A program made the translations under genes and the position numbers. Below are positions 43,061-55,742 of a DNA stretch of 64,000 bases, in pieces. This stretch comes from Armillaria gallica. Lineage: Eukaryota > Basidiomycota > Agaricomycetes > Agaricales > Physalacriaceae. Position 1 is the stretch's first letter. Each line of letters starts with the position of its first letter. The stretch is taken from contig JBANDB010000013.1 of NCBI GenBank assembly GCA_037576215.1, positions 1,860,001-1,924,000 on the forward strand. Direction: 5' to 3'. The notes below the pieces were generated by a model that saw only the letters and a list, made by a program, of their open reading frames with translations, had not been told where the DNA came from and did not search any database.

Positions 43061-45985
43061 CCTCAGCATTGCTTTGCTCTGGAAATATTGTCAGATTGGA
43101 GTCAGTAGATGTGTGCTATCTGGCCAGCACCAATTCCAAGCTTAATGTCACGTCCAGCACAGTGTGGTCAGAGAGAATGACAGAACATGGTAATAGTTGA
43201 TATCCTGACTGTAAATGGACAGACAGATGTGATTACATCCAAGCTATGTTTCTCATTGGTAAAAGGTCTACAGAGAAGAAGTCAGTCAAGGAACAGAATT
43301 ATCAAAAGGAACATATGTGAGAAGGGGTTTCTCATTGAGATCTTGTTACCCTGTGCCGTCTTTCACATAGGGTAGCGACCCACCACAGTGGTAAAGATGA
43401 TGATCTTGTTCTGAAAAGTATGTATCTGTCAATGCTGCATGTCTGTTACAGATTGAGGTCAATGTGACAAACAGATATCAATGGAGGAGAACTTACAAAT
43501 CTCCACTTGGCCAGCTCCATACCATGTCAACACTACAACATGGTGACCATCTCAAACTGGTGTTCATCACTCACCCTGCAAAGGAGACACCAAACTTCCA
43601 GGGAGAATAGTCAAGGCTAAGGTCACAGATATCAGGGAGAGTATGTGTGGAGAAGTCTAATCAACAACCACCTAGTATTTTGTCGTCGACCAATCTACAG
43701 CATTATCTACTGAATGCATGAGGCAGAGTACCATTAGAAAATGCTCAAGTAGTGATTTGCGAGGACTATTTGAAGATTTCAATTGGCTAGTCCTGGTGTT
43801 GACAAAATCACTCACCTGCATGGTGACAAAGGATCCAACAGTATCGTGAAAGGCTGATCAGTCTAAATCATCTCCCATCAATTTGCCCTCCTGGCTTGTT
43901 CATAGATTTGTGTAAGACTTGTGACCCTAAGGTGCGAAGTACATGGTACTCCATATGTTATGGCAGTAGATGGTAGACATGCCATCATCACTGAAGATAT
44001 TAGTGATCATTACTCTGGGGAAGCAGCTGGGCACAGCTGAGCCTGGAAGCATGAGCTCGAATGACCTCACTGCTGCCTGTGACAGTACAAGTATGGTTTA
44101 GTGAGATGGACAGAGAACGATTGAGATTCTGTAACGTCAGAAATTTTTGGACACACAACAATGGGTGTATTTGGTAATGATGGGAAATAGGGTAGCATTT
44201 GAGTTAGGGAATCTTTGTATACAGGCTACAATATAATCAAATTTATAAAGTTAAGTAGGAATTAGGTGTATGTGCCATGGACCCTCCTGCTCATAATATC
44301 TTGCGCAAAGACAGTATGCCCATTGGGGAGTCCCAGAAACACAACTTTGAACCACAATAGAGCCAGTCGTCATAATATCTAGTGGAAGAGATGAGCATAA
44401 CTGAGTAAAGGCACAAATTAGTGATACACACCTGCCAGACACTTGCAGAGACGACGACAGATTCAATCCAATGGTAGCTGGTTCCAGATTTCATAGAGTG
44501 ATCTCCTCCCTGACAAGAAGCTTGACATCTTCATGATTCTTTTTCATAGGCGTCAGTCTGTATTGAGGACTGAAGCAATGCTATCCAGTGGGAATATTTG
44601 TCAAGAAATTGATTGTTCTGGTATCTATGTCAGCTAAAGCCCTTGAACTTGGGGTGCCCATACCTGCTTCTTACTAGGCAGACTCTGGTAGAAGAAATGG
44701 TGCAAAGTGGCTGAACTCAAGGTGGTTACTCACTGGAGTCATGCTGATGGGTCTGATTGCAGCAGCTGGAGATCATGCTAGGCAACTTTGTGGAAACACA
44801 GTAAGTAGAAGAAACATGACAAGCTAAGCTTGATATGCACCACAATACTTCCATGGCTAAAAGTCTACCCTTCAATGGTAATTCTCTCCACACAATCTTT
44901 GCTTATTGATGCACCAGGTTGCAATACTGGGGAATTACATATTTGAAAGACAAGGTCGGTGATAGAGACCTTGTTCGAAGGCTGTGGCCATCATACAGAG
45001 GTAGTTTCTTTCACACTTGGCTGTTAATGATGGGCAGAAACTTGGAGGATAGCAGGTGATCATGGACGTGCATGGTGAAGATGGGGCAGCCCCTTTTGGC
45101 AGTTCTTGGCATCAAGTTCACATCCATAACATCATGACTGCTGCCCATCATCCACTGCCATCTCATCGATGTTATCTTGTGTTCATTTGCATCTCTTCAT
45201 GCTGTCTCAACCAGTGCTTCTACAGCTGGTTGCTCTCATAGTCCTTTTCACTGTGTATGAAGATTCTAAATTGTAGGTTCATTCATTTTCATGGATAGAT
45301 GTATGTGGAGACTATTTTAATTCCTGGTCTTCGAGCTGAAAATGTCCACCTCTAGTGACATGCAGATTCTGAAGACAACCAGTGCACTTCTTGTATCTCT
45401 TACACTCATAGCCGTTGTGTCTCACACATGCGTGCTATCAATAATTTCCCTGACATGCGCGAGGACAACTGATGATGGAGAACTTCATTCTGTTGCTGAA
45501 TAGACAACAGAGGGGACTGTCTTTGTTGTGAATTAATACCTAAGCCGTCCTCTTTTACCAATTTCTGATGAAGCTGATGAGCCTTGACCATTTTTTTAGG
45601 TATTCATTCCTCAGAGAAGGTTTCTGAATTCGATGAGCTGGACTGAGTTGTGAGCAGGATCACCAACAACTTGGCCAGGAGCCAATAAATATTGACTATC
45701 AATGTGAAACTGACAGGCTCTTCAAACTCTGGGCAGCATCTCCATGTAGGAGGGCATCTTGCCGAGCTACAAATAATTCGAGAAGTCCTTCGCACTGTCG
45801 CTCAGAAGACTTCTACTCCATTCATAAGTGTCCTTCATTTTTCTTCTGCAACCAACTCACAGTCAAAAAAGACCTTCATTGGGATGATAAAAGATCCTGT
45901 TTGATGTACAGGTCCACATACACATAGTAAACTGCATCCTTTCCTCTTTTTCCATACATAGAGTGCTCAAAATTGAACACTGCGT
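43061..45985. other. CpG-poor degenerate region, no complete gene
   Basis: Splice-like sites occur on the minus strand (reverse complements of GTAAGT or GTGAGT near 43490, 43572 and 43812), which suggests more exons of the gene to the left. Frames are short and broken. Short open readings such as 44251-44494 (minus) and 45056-45241 (plus) cannot be assigned. I see no recognisable transposase or other domain. Confidence 0.3.
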
Positions 45986-46423
45986 CAAGGGGGTACCGGA
46001 CCATCAAGCCGGAATACCCGGTTGGTCAGTTGGTCAGCTTGATGGGGTCTTAAAAAAAAATCTCTATGGATTTTTTTTACAGATTTTTGGGGTAATTCTG
46101 ATCATGTACATGGTAAAAATTGAGTAAGATAAGTTTAATCTTGCTTATGACCTTGGTATGCAGGGTCCGAAGTGTCTCAATTATTTTGTGTCCTATGTGA
46201 AGGTTCCAGGAAGGGGGCCATAGGCCGACACTGCCACCTACCTATGACCAGGTTCAGCGGCTATACCGGTAATGGCACCTTGCCAGTGGCAGTGTGCTTA
46301 CCAATGTGGTATGTTTTGCACAAACTTAGTATGTTATTCCCATGGTGGTTGGTTGGTCGGCTGGCTGGGGCCTAAAAAAAAGTCCAAGTGGATGTATTTT
46401 TTTGCAATCCTTGGACCCCCTTG
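45986..46423. mobile_element. hAT-like MITE, copy 1
   Basis: This 438-bp element begins CAAGGGGGTACCGG and ends TTGGACCCCCTTG. Flanking 8-bp copies are CACTGCGT (45978-45985) and CGCTGCAT (46424-46431), which differ only by two CG-to-CA changes from CGCTGCGT. An 8-bp duplication and CAAGGG ends point to the hAT superfamily; KDZ/Zisupton elements also make 8-bp duplications. No ORF is supported. Internal direct repeats include GGTTGGTCAG and a GGGGTCTTAAAAAAAA block. Confidence 0.75.
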
Positions 46424-46431
46424 CGCTGCAT

Positions 46432-47911
46432 TGAGTCGTTGCGCCCTGACCAAGTTCAGAAGTAATCTACCATCACCATGATGTATGTGGCCTAATCAAT
46501 GTGGCAGTACACATTGCCATGCTCGTGGAATTGATGCCACAAGACATGCTGACATGTGCTTCCTTTTCTGGTTCCTAGTCTTTTCCTTCTTTCCTTCATC
46601 ATCCTATGCTCCCTTTCTTTCTCTTTCTCCCTTACAGATCCATTCTTTCTTGCGGCGACATCATTTGAGCATAGAGGCTTAAATGATGTCATTGTCATAT
46701 CTCAATATATTCTCAAACCGGTGATGATGCAATTGACATGGCACAATGACACACAATGGGTTGTTCTTCCCCAACAATGATCAAGCCTTGCAACTGAAGG
46801 ATGATAGCATTTTGGGCCATGGTGTCATTTGATAGTCCTGTTATAACCTTTAATTACTTACTCTTTCCAGTTTCATTCTCTCCTAGCCATTATGCCGACT
46901 ACATTACCTCTTTTCTTATCTAATATCCATCCCACCCTACTGTACACAACGGACACGAGGACAAGGCTGCAGCAATTGTAACCATCTCGGACTGTGCTGG
47001 GGATCGAGACGACATCGGATTGATGACCCGTTTGTCAACGCTGAGGGTGGCAGCGTACTCTCCCTATTCGTAGTTGCGCTACTCCTGGGTGGGGCAATTG
47101 TTCAACACTGAAGACTAGCTATGGACTTTCTCTTCTACTATGGACTGTTCTCTTAATTCTTCTTTATCATTTGCATTATCGGACACTGTAGCGGGGCCCT
47201 GGCGACACATGAGCACGCGTACGGCCACCCCCTAAATGTACTTGTCAAATTGTACCTAGGGAGATAGACCCTTGCTTTTGCCCACCACGCAGAGTTTGGA
47301 GTACTGAGTTCTGAGCATCCATAAAGCGCATTGTGAGCCTTATCTATTCTTCTGTTACTGACTACGTTTATCTAGGTATTGCCTATCTACCTCTCTTATC
47401 TCCAATCCACGGCTAAGCGACTTCTGCCCACCAACGACCTACGCCAACCAGTCTACGTCACAATCGACGTATACTACCACACCGAACTAGTGAATTGTCT
47501 TCACTCTATACCTACTGCACAGGACAAATATCTTCCGAATACCCTTCTCCGTCTCGTGAATTGTTCTCCCTCTCTATAGCCACGCCTTGGTGGAGGCCTT
47601 TCTCTGTGCCCTGTGCCCTGGTTTCATCGTCAGCTCATCCTATAGCCTTATTTTTATATCAGCCAGGCTTTCAGTGCATGTTGCTGATTGTCTCGGGGCT
47701 GTACTCGCCGATGCCTCGGAATATCCTTCGGCGACTCTCATCTATAGCCTAAGGAGACATACAGAGGGACCATGGATATACAAGGCGGCCGGGGGATAAG
47801 ATGAGTGTCAAGTATGCAAATGCCATCTTGACCTGTTTCCTATTCTAATTTCATGTGTACCCTCTCTACAGATCCTCCTTCCTGCCCTTCGTCGGCTTTG
47901 TATATTTAACA
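46432..47911. other. host intergenic sequence, no supported gene
   Basis: From about 46900 the DNA becomes CpG-rich. Frames such as 47379-47579 and 47495-47799 overlap one another in different frames without start context or introns that I can justify. No repeat or RNA gene was seen. Confidence 0.35.
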
Positions 47912-48385
47912 ATGTCATCGCCAACTCCTCAAGCTCGGAGGATCCGATTACGATGCCTTGACCCCGTAGTCTGCAAATGCGTAATCAAGGCTTCTTCGTC
48001 AATTTCCCAAAAATTTCGGGGAGCTGAGCATCCAGCTATTCCCCGTTGGGTTTTATTTCATCTCACTTGATTTAATACGTGACTAATTCCGGGACGTACA
48101 GTGCTGCAAGCACTAAAAACTTGCTCTCAAAGTCTCGTTTTCCATTTCTGGGTTGATATTGATGACCCTGCATGCCGTTCTGCGAGTGCCGGTGCGTGTT
48201 TTCACCGTATTTCCATTGCAAAAACAGGCATTTTATATTATTCTAGTGATTATACGTTGGGAGCTATTTGTATTCATGTTCTAAGGTGGACTGCAGGCGG
48301 TACATTACTGATATCAGAGAGACGGCGAAAAGATGGCGAGTGCGCGGGACGTTCAAAAGGTCCGATTCTCGCTCCATGTCATTGA
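47912..48385 (+). CDS. possible small two-exon gene, 138 aa, unknown
   Basis: Exon 1 (47912-48044) starts MSSPTPQARRIRLRCLDPVV. A candidate 57-nt intron (GTTGGG start, GTGACTAATT branch, GTACAG end) joins in frame to exon 2 (48102-48385), which reads SLVFHFWVDIDDPACRS and LYYSSDYTLGAICIHVLRW and ends CH. The in-frame join and good branch and 3' sites support it. The 5' site is weak and the family is not recognised. It could also be chance. Confidence 0.35.
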
Positions 48386-48689
48386 ATTTTTGTGTTGACT
48401 TCCAATTCCCAAGCCTTGACAGATCGGAATGCCGTGGAGATGAATAAAAAACTTCGCAAGCACTACGTACTGTTGAATGTTGATTGTAATACCAATGCCG
48501 GAAACTGAATGAGAAGACTGGTCGCGTATTTTTCAATGATGGGGTCGAGAGCGCGGAGACGAGAACAGGGGTTTTGAATTTCTGTACGAGCAGGGACTTG
48601 TGTCACTGCATTTGCTCTATTCTGATTTCTCTCACTTTCTTCAGTAATGATTATTATTTTGCCTTGCCAACAATCGGTCTCCGCGGAGA

Positions 48690-51600
48690 ATCTTGAGTAT
48701 AAAGATGAGTTCTAAATCCCATCTCCAATCCCATCCTTTCTGTCTTCCCCTCGCTCTCTACCTCTACAACTTATCCCTACGAGCAAGGCTTATGACGTCG
48801 TGCTGAAATCCCGTGTTCGTGTGATGTGTTCGTTGACTTCGTGACGTGTGGCGTCACGCTGCCAACATGAGCTTTGACCTCCATCATCGACTTTGACGCG
48901 CATGGTACGGCTTGTTCTTACATTCTTACTCTCCCTTTCATTGACTTATTCTTCAATAGATTTGTATAACCGTTACCCTCAAGACTTGCAATGATGAAAC
49001 GGCCCAGGCCTGGCTCGTTTCCTTCACTGGTAAGCCATTTTCTTTCATTTCTGATGATTCGTTATCTAAGGGGACATTTATGCAGGCGTTGACCTGATGA
49101 CTGGAATACACCCAGGAGCGGAGGGTGACTAGAATACGGAGATTTGAAAGGTACGTTCATTTTATCTTGTACGAGAGTTGGGCGTGCTGATAACCATTGT
49201 AGGCTCAGCACTCAGCTAGCTCGCCCTCAAGTGCATAATGCAACAGGTGGAGACTGGTCACCATAGCCAACGTCTCGACATCGGACATGTTTAGGGATGA
49301 TATAATGGTGCGGTGGGACAGGGTTCTAAGGTAAGCACCTTGGTTTTTCATTTTGATTTTTTTTCTTCTCCCGTTAACGGACCTTTTGCAGACGTTAACG
49401 TGAACGAACTCAAGATGTATAGGTAGTGAGATCGCCAAGGTTTGCTTCTAATTTGTCTATTTTGCGTTGGATGTACTCAGCAGTCAAACTCAGGCAGCCG
49501 TCCTCGATTCCCGGAAGCAGCGCGCGCTTACAGCCAAAATAATGGACAGCCGCCACTATTTACCGGATACGCCAACGGAGGCAAGACGGGATAGGGAAGG
49601 GAGGACGACCCGAGGTACGTTCCTCTTGCTGTCTAAACTTGATCCGAGGACTGAAGTGCTGACTAGTGGCTCATTGGGCTAGTATTGCAGACAGCGAATA
49701 ATATCTGCAGGAGGAGGGACGGCAACACGGATACGCATATAAGCAAGACTACCGCCAATATCCACGGGATACGCGGACGAGAGGGAGTTGGGGGCGGACA
49801 AGGAAGGGAGGACGACTCGAGGTACGTTTACACTTGCTTTGGGTGAATCTTGACTGGGTGACTGAGTCGTTGTACTAGGACGCCCAGATGCGAGACGTCG
49901 CTTTGATGATAGGCGCAGATTCGCTTCGATGAGGTCATAGGGTGTCGGAGGGAGGCTGTGAAGGATACACGACATAGGAGGGGAGTCCGCGGGAGGAGCA
50001 TGAAGTCTGAGAGTACGTCTCCGGCGTTCCATGGGGTAATGACGAGAAGATGCTTGCAGCATCCGCGGAGTTAACGTCACTCACGGTACTCGGTCCGGAC
50101 AGAAATACAAACGTCTTTTCTCTTTTTCGCAACGGTCCTCTTCAACGACGTGAACCACGCCTTTCATTCGAACACGTCAGCCCTCGATTTTCTGTTCTGT
50201 AATTGAACTTGTTGGCCACCAATCGTATTCTTGCAATGGCCCTGCACGCGAACAGTTCCACGACATTTCTCGAGTTTATTCCAATTTCTTCGCAGCATTT
50301 TCCTGTTTGACATTCCATCTCGGTGAAAATTTTTTGATACAAAAGGCGGGGATAGGAGAAGCTTCAAATGGCATCTCCCTCCCTTCCCTCCTTCTCCTCG
50401 CATTCTCTTCTCACTCTGACACGAGTCATCCAGCAATGATGTCATCGGCGCGTCCCAGTCTCGTGGTCGTTGATGGACTCGTTGAGTCTGTAACGCTTGT
50501 CACGCTGCCAGCGTGAACCTGTACCACGACCATTTGGAAGGTACGAACGCGTATGCTGCATGTCTCCTTCCTGTTCGCTGACTTTTATATGGAGCAGTGT
50601 TTCGTTTCATCTTTTCAAGACTCATTAACATTACCCGTAGCAAGGTATGCATCGCCTCGAGATTATCTGTTTGCATACCGACATTGATCGAGATCTTTAG
50701 TCTTCTCCGTTTTTGGACCGGCGAGCGACGATAATGAATGGGGGTATAGATCTGAAATGGTTGAAATGGTATGTTTGGTGCAGTCCTTTACTCTTCCATC
50801 GAGTGACTGGCATTACGTCCTGTAGGCTTCCGCTGTCCTTCAAGTTGGTATATCCGGCCACCATAGCGCCTAGCAGTGAAGATTTGGCTCGAAGGTATAG
50901 ACTGCAGGGCGACAACGCGAGGATGAGGTGCGCTCGCTTTTTTTACCTACCTGCTTGCTTAAATGCTGACCGACTCATTTTGCAGTCGGTCGCCTTTGAT
51001 CTGTAGCGATGCGAGCACGGCCGACGTTCAAATAAGGCATTCCTCGAGTCTGACGACCTCGACGAATTAACGACGATGACAGCCTTATAGTTCTCTCAAA
51101 TCAAGCGGACGGGACGCAAGGCCTCGAGGGACGACGGATGTGATGGATGGGTAGACTTGTTCGAGCGCATCGGTAAGCAGGCGGTAATCCTGTTGCGAGG
51201 TGTGTGCTAACATGGCGGGCAGACGACCGTAGATTCGCAGGAGAGAGGGCGTGGATTATCCAGGCAGGAGGACAGGAAGGTGCTTCCTGGCGCGCGCCCG
51301 TGCCATGACCGACGTGTCCTCCGTGACCGCATTTGACATCTTTGTTTCCTTCTATCATCCTCGCATCGCCGTCGCCACCACTCCTTAACCGTGTCTTGCG
51401 TCACGTTCAAGTTCGGCATCTTTCTTTCCTTCTAGCCGTACTAGAAGGTGTTCCCGCCAGCCACCACCATCTATCCGCAGTCCCGAACCTTCCATCTGGT
51501 CAAATGAGATCGTTCATCACATCCTCTGAGGTCATCCAACTTTACACGGAGCCACACCCGACTTACAGATCATCAGTGTCGTCGTCTCGCCCTCCTGACG

Positions 51601-52523
51601 TGGGAACATGACCTGAGACGATCGAACGAGGGAGGTATTAAAGATCCTTAATTCCTTCGTATGCCATCCCCTGTTCCTTTCTCTTTTCTATGCCGACATT
51701 GAGGTGTCTCTTGTAGACGTACTGTGCAGCCTCGCCACTTCCGATTACTCCTGCTTCCATCCATGTGCAGACCTTTTGTGCGCGCTCTGTTTCGAGTGAG
51801 CTACGACAGCACAAACATCAGATTCTTCGTCTCGGAACTCTTCAGACTACATGGGCGTAGTGAGAGGAGGAGGTTCCTTGCTTCATCCTCGGTCTGCATA
51901 TTCAAGCGAGCGCCCGCTGGCTTCGGACGGTTTTAGGCACTCAATATTGATGGCCGCCTGACGTCTTCTGAGAAGACTAATAGTGGCAATGGGCAGATAC
52001 GATTCATTGCTAATACCTTTTTGAAGTTATAGTCGGTTTCTTTCTCCCGTTCTCTTACTGCGTCTAACGGGCGAGCTTTTAGACTGCTACCACCATCTTC
52101 GTACCCTATTTCGCCGTCGTCGCCACTCCATACCCCGCTCGCAGTATGAACGCACCTAAATTCGAAGGGTGCCAAGGTGGCACTACGATGCTTTTGCGGG
52201 AGCCGTTCCGAGACGGCATGTACACGGGTGAGACCTTGAAAGGTAATTTATCACTGGCACCCTTTATTTTTTTCTTTACTTATTGTTTTGTAGACGCTCT
52301 CTACGCCTAATGTGACTTTCGAGTCCATTGATTCTATTCCGTCGTCGCACGTCCACTTTCCTTCAGCCACATCGAGGGACTCAAACCATGAGCTAACCGC
52401 GACGTTTTCTCGCTTACACTATCTCGTTGATAGCGATACGGTGATACAAAGGCCTTCCAAGAACCCCCTCGTATTTCAAGCGAACGTTGTTTCTAGTGCG
52501 GAGGCGATCAATTTCAATTGTGC
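48690..52523 (+). other. multi-intron host locus with repeated modules
   Basis: A TATA box (AGTATAAAG near 48697) precedes a CT-rich leader. Many GT-AG introns follow: for example GTACGTTCAT...CATTGTAG (49151-49202) and GTAAGCACC...TTTTGCAG (49331-49391). A GTACG-type 5' splice site at 50541 closes an exon. A module starting near 50432 and running to about 51290 is repeated at 54436-55250 and partly at 470-900, including the intron GTAAGC...GTGCTAACAT...GGGCAG. No long reading frame survives any splicing that I tried. It may encode short proteins or a non-coding RNA. Confidence 0.4.
50436..50516 (+). CDS. conserved 26-codon small ORF, copy 1
   Basis: Starts MMSSARPSLVVVDGLVESV and ends at a TGA directly before a CCTGTACCACGACCATTTGG block. 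The same ORF with the same start and stop recurs at 54438-54518 with 7 of 26 residues changed and no indel. It may be a translated short peptide or a conserved exon. Confidence 0.3.
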   Translation: MMSSARPSLVVVDGLVESVTLVTLPA

Positions 52524-52531
52524 ATTTGTGT

Positions 52532-53033
52532 CAAGGGGGTACCAATATGAAAAAAAAAGACATGGGGTCGATTAAAAAATTTCGTGCACTGGTACTGGAC
52601 CTACCTACCTCCACGTGACCAATATGACATCATTTCACCTATTTTGGGTATCTTCCGCCGCAATGTTCCATATATCTCGCCAGAAATGGCTGTATTATGT
52701 ATGCTATAAAGTATTTTGAGTACAATTTGTATGCTATTATGTCCAGATCGCAAAATCGCCTCAATGGGAGGCCTGATGTCATCATGTCAGCAAGCAGGGT
52801 CATGTCGGTGACGCTCGCCAACCTCATTGATTGTCTGTCTACATGGCTAGATGTGATGTCCCAAGGTAAGTTCTATACTGATAAGTATATTTTGTATCAT
52901 AAATGATTAATACATTGTGCTCGAAGTTCATTTTTAGGCCCCCAAAAAGGTGGTCAACTTTTTTTTTTTGGGCCTGATGGCCCAACCTACCTACCTACCC
53001 GGTATGCCGGGCCGACATTCCGGCACCCCCTTG
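52532..53033. mobile_element. hAT-like MITE, copy 2
   Basis: This 502-bp element has terminal inverted repeats CAAGGGGGTACC and GGCACCCCCTTG. It is flanked by a perfect 8-bp duplication ATTTGTGT (52524-52531 and 53034-53041). A-rich and T-rich blocks lie inside each end. There is no coding potential, and it belongs to the same family as 45986-46423. It was mobilised by a transposase not present in this window. Confidence 0.88.
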
Positions 53034-53099
53034 ATTTGTGTCCAAGATGAGAGGGTGAGTTTCATATTTTCAACAAGTTGGCCATTGGAATGACAGATG

Positions 53100-55742
53100 A
53101 TTTCGGCAGGAATATTGGCGTATAAAAAGAGGGACAAATTTCCTCCAGACACCCTCTACATGTCCCATCCCATCCTCGTCTCCCGTCTCCCTCACAGTCA
53201 GTCCTACGGCAGACTCGTTTTATAGCATCAGGTCAATGTGCGGGCCGTCGACTCCGGGGCCCGTTCGCTCGTTGATGGGTCACATTAACACTGGTCACAC
53301 TGGCAAGATGAACACGGACCACCAACATCGCGAGAGGTAAGGACGTTTTTCTGTGTTGTTTCCTTGCGGTCAACTAATTTTTTTTAATTAGAGCGTTTCC
53401 CCAGACCTTGCAGCAAGATAGAGCGACTATTTGAACAGTGACTCTAGTTTTTTCGGATATGCTGGGCGGCACCAACCTGGGCTCGGTGAGCTCTCTGGTT
53501 AGAACATTATCATTTCACTGCTGACTGTAGGTATTGGACAGGTATAGAGCTCGACGCCGCGTCCGTGGCCAGTCTTCATCTATGTATCGTCGACCGCAGT
53601 GAAGGGTAGTTATGGGTCTAACTGTATGTTGGATGCATTTTCTTCTGCGACTATTTACTGATCAGAATTTGATAGGAGGGCCGGTCGCCATCGAGCAAGC
53701 TTGTGGAAGAAGGAAACCAAGAACGGTGGTTTTGGAGGTGCGTGCAACATTGCGCTGGTCGTTGATTCCTTACATATCTAACCCTAGGGCTCAACGTTCG
53801 AACATTCAACCTTTGCCGGCGATATCCCCTTCATTCCTATCCCGCCGCTGATATCATCCCGTTCAACATCAGTACGTATCCTGGCCCTCGTTTGTGCCAT
53901 CGACTAATGCCTAGGTTAGGACTTGAGCTTGAATACGGACGGCGTCGACGGCGGGAACACCCTAGTGGACCACGAAGGTATGGCCAATTTTCGTATGAGT
54001 CGCGGAGAAGCTAACTTGATTCATGCAGTAACTGCCGACTACGTGCAATGAATGCTTGCGGGCACGCATGGAGTGTCACCCGTGCGTGCGGATGGCGAGA
54101 GGGGTAGCGCTGATTGGCAGGGGATAGATGGCCGGGCACTTCTTTTATTAACCTGGATAGGTGGTTTTCGCGACTCGGGTGCGGGTTCGTACATATCGGA
54201 TGGGACGTCGAGCAGTCTTGCAGCCGGGCAGAATAGGCTGAAACAGTAGGGAGGTACCTGTGCGGAGTAGCAGACATCGCATGAATGTGATACGTTCAAC
54301 GGAGAGCACAATACTTGCAGTGGAGATACTTCTTGCAACATCCGCGCAGTCGACGTCACTCACGGTACTTGCCCGATGTTGGAAATAAACATCTGCACCG
54401 GTCCTTTCCCCATTGTCTTAACCTGAGTCGTCGAGTAATGATGTCATCGGAGCGTCCTGGCCTCGTGGTCGTTGATGGATTCGTTGATTCTGTGATGCTT
54501 GTCACGCTGGCAGCATGAACCTGTACCACGACCATTTGGTTCAATGCTCAAGCTCATGGTATGAACACGTACTCTGCATGTTCCCTTCCTGTTTACTGAC
54601 TTTTATGTAGTGTTTCCTTTCATCTCTTCAAGATTCAATACGAGTACCAAGGTGGGCATTGCCTCGAGATTATCTGAATGATTGCATACCGATATCGATC
54701 TTTAGCCATCTTCGTTTCTGGACCGGCGCGCGACGATAATGAATGGGAATGGTACGTTCTTCGCCGCCTCATCCTCTTCCACTGAGTAACTAGCATTCCT
54801 GTGTGTTTTGTAGGCTTTCGCTTTCCTTCAAGCTGGCGCCTGGGCTCGGAGTGGAGAGTTAAGATTTGTCTCGAAGGCGTAGGCAACAGGGCAATGATGC
54901 TAGGATGAGGTGGGCTCGCTTTTTTACCTACCTGCTAGCTTGAATGCTGACCGACTCATTTTGTAGTTAGCTGCCTTCCTTTGCTCTGTAGTGAAGCCGT
55001 CGTTCGAGCAAGGCATTCCTCGACTTTGGCAACCTCAACTCATTAACGATGTCCTTGCAGTTCTCTCGAATCAAGTGGACCGGATAGTGAGGGACGACGG
55101 ACGAGATTGAAGGGTGGACTTGTGTGAGCACATTGGTAAGCAGGCGGTAGTTCTGTTACGAGGCGTGTGCTAACATCGCGGGGATAGCACCAGGCCATAG
55201 ATCCGCAGGATTAGCTAGGGAGATGGACAAGAGGGTGCTTCCTAATAATAGACTGTAGCTTGTAGACGCGGGAGTGAGTTTATGAGACAACGCGCGCCCG
55301 TGCCATGCGGCGATCTCATATCTTGTCCTTGGAGGAAGTTAACGGGTTCCGGTTCACAGGCGTGCAACTCATTGTTGAGCCGATATTGACTACACCTGGA
55401 ATATATGTAGTCGCCGACTCGTGTCAGGATAAACCGAACAAGATCTCCACGTGTGCACCTGTCTTCCACCGCATTGTTTACATGCGCCTCAGGAACTTGT
55501 ACTTTGCCTTCCGACTCGTGTCCACGGTGACTCGAACAGCTCTTCTCTGCACTCCCTGGAACGATATTTTGGAAGCTTTGAAATGGGAAATAGTGAGTAC
55601 AGTTAATCCACAATCGTTTCGAGTACAGGCTTTGATGACATTACTAGTAGCACCCTCAAGAATTACAGGAAATGTGCTTTTGATTCGCATCAAATCGATT
55701 TGGAAACGCTTGCGCCTTGTATTTACGACTCGACAGAGACCG
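53100..55742 (+). other. multi-intron region upstream of HET gene 2 (duplication copy 2 plus left extension)
   Basis: A TATA box (GCGTATAAAAAGAGGG near 53109) starts the region. Introns with consensus sites include GTGCGT...TCTAACCCTAG (53738-53789), 53873-53915 (GTACGT, GACTAATG branch), GTATGG...GCTAACTT...ATGCAG, and 55593-55660. Adjacent exons can read GGPVAIEQACGRRKPRTVV then EGSTFEHSTFAGDIPFIPIP across the 53738 intron. From 53873 onward it parallels positions 2-1457. It is likely the 5' part of the HET transcript or an upstream gene; no known domain is visible. Confidence 0.4.
54438..54518 (+). CDS. conserved 26-codon small ORF, copy 2
   Basis: Starts MMSSERPGLVVVDGFVDSV and matches 50436-50516 over its full length with the same stop position. 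It is followed by the same CCTGTACCACGACCATTTGG block. Confidence 0.3.
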   Translation: MMSSERPGLVVVDGFVDSVMLVTLAA

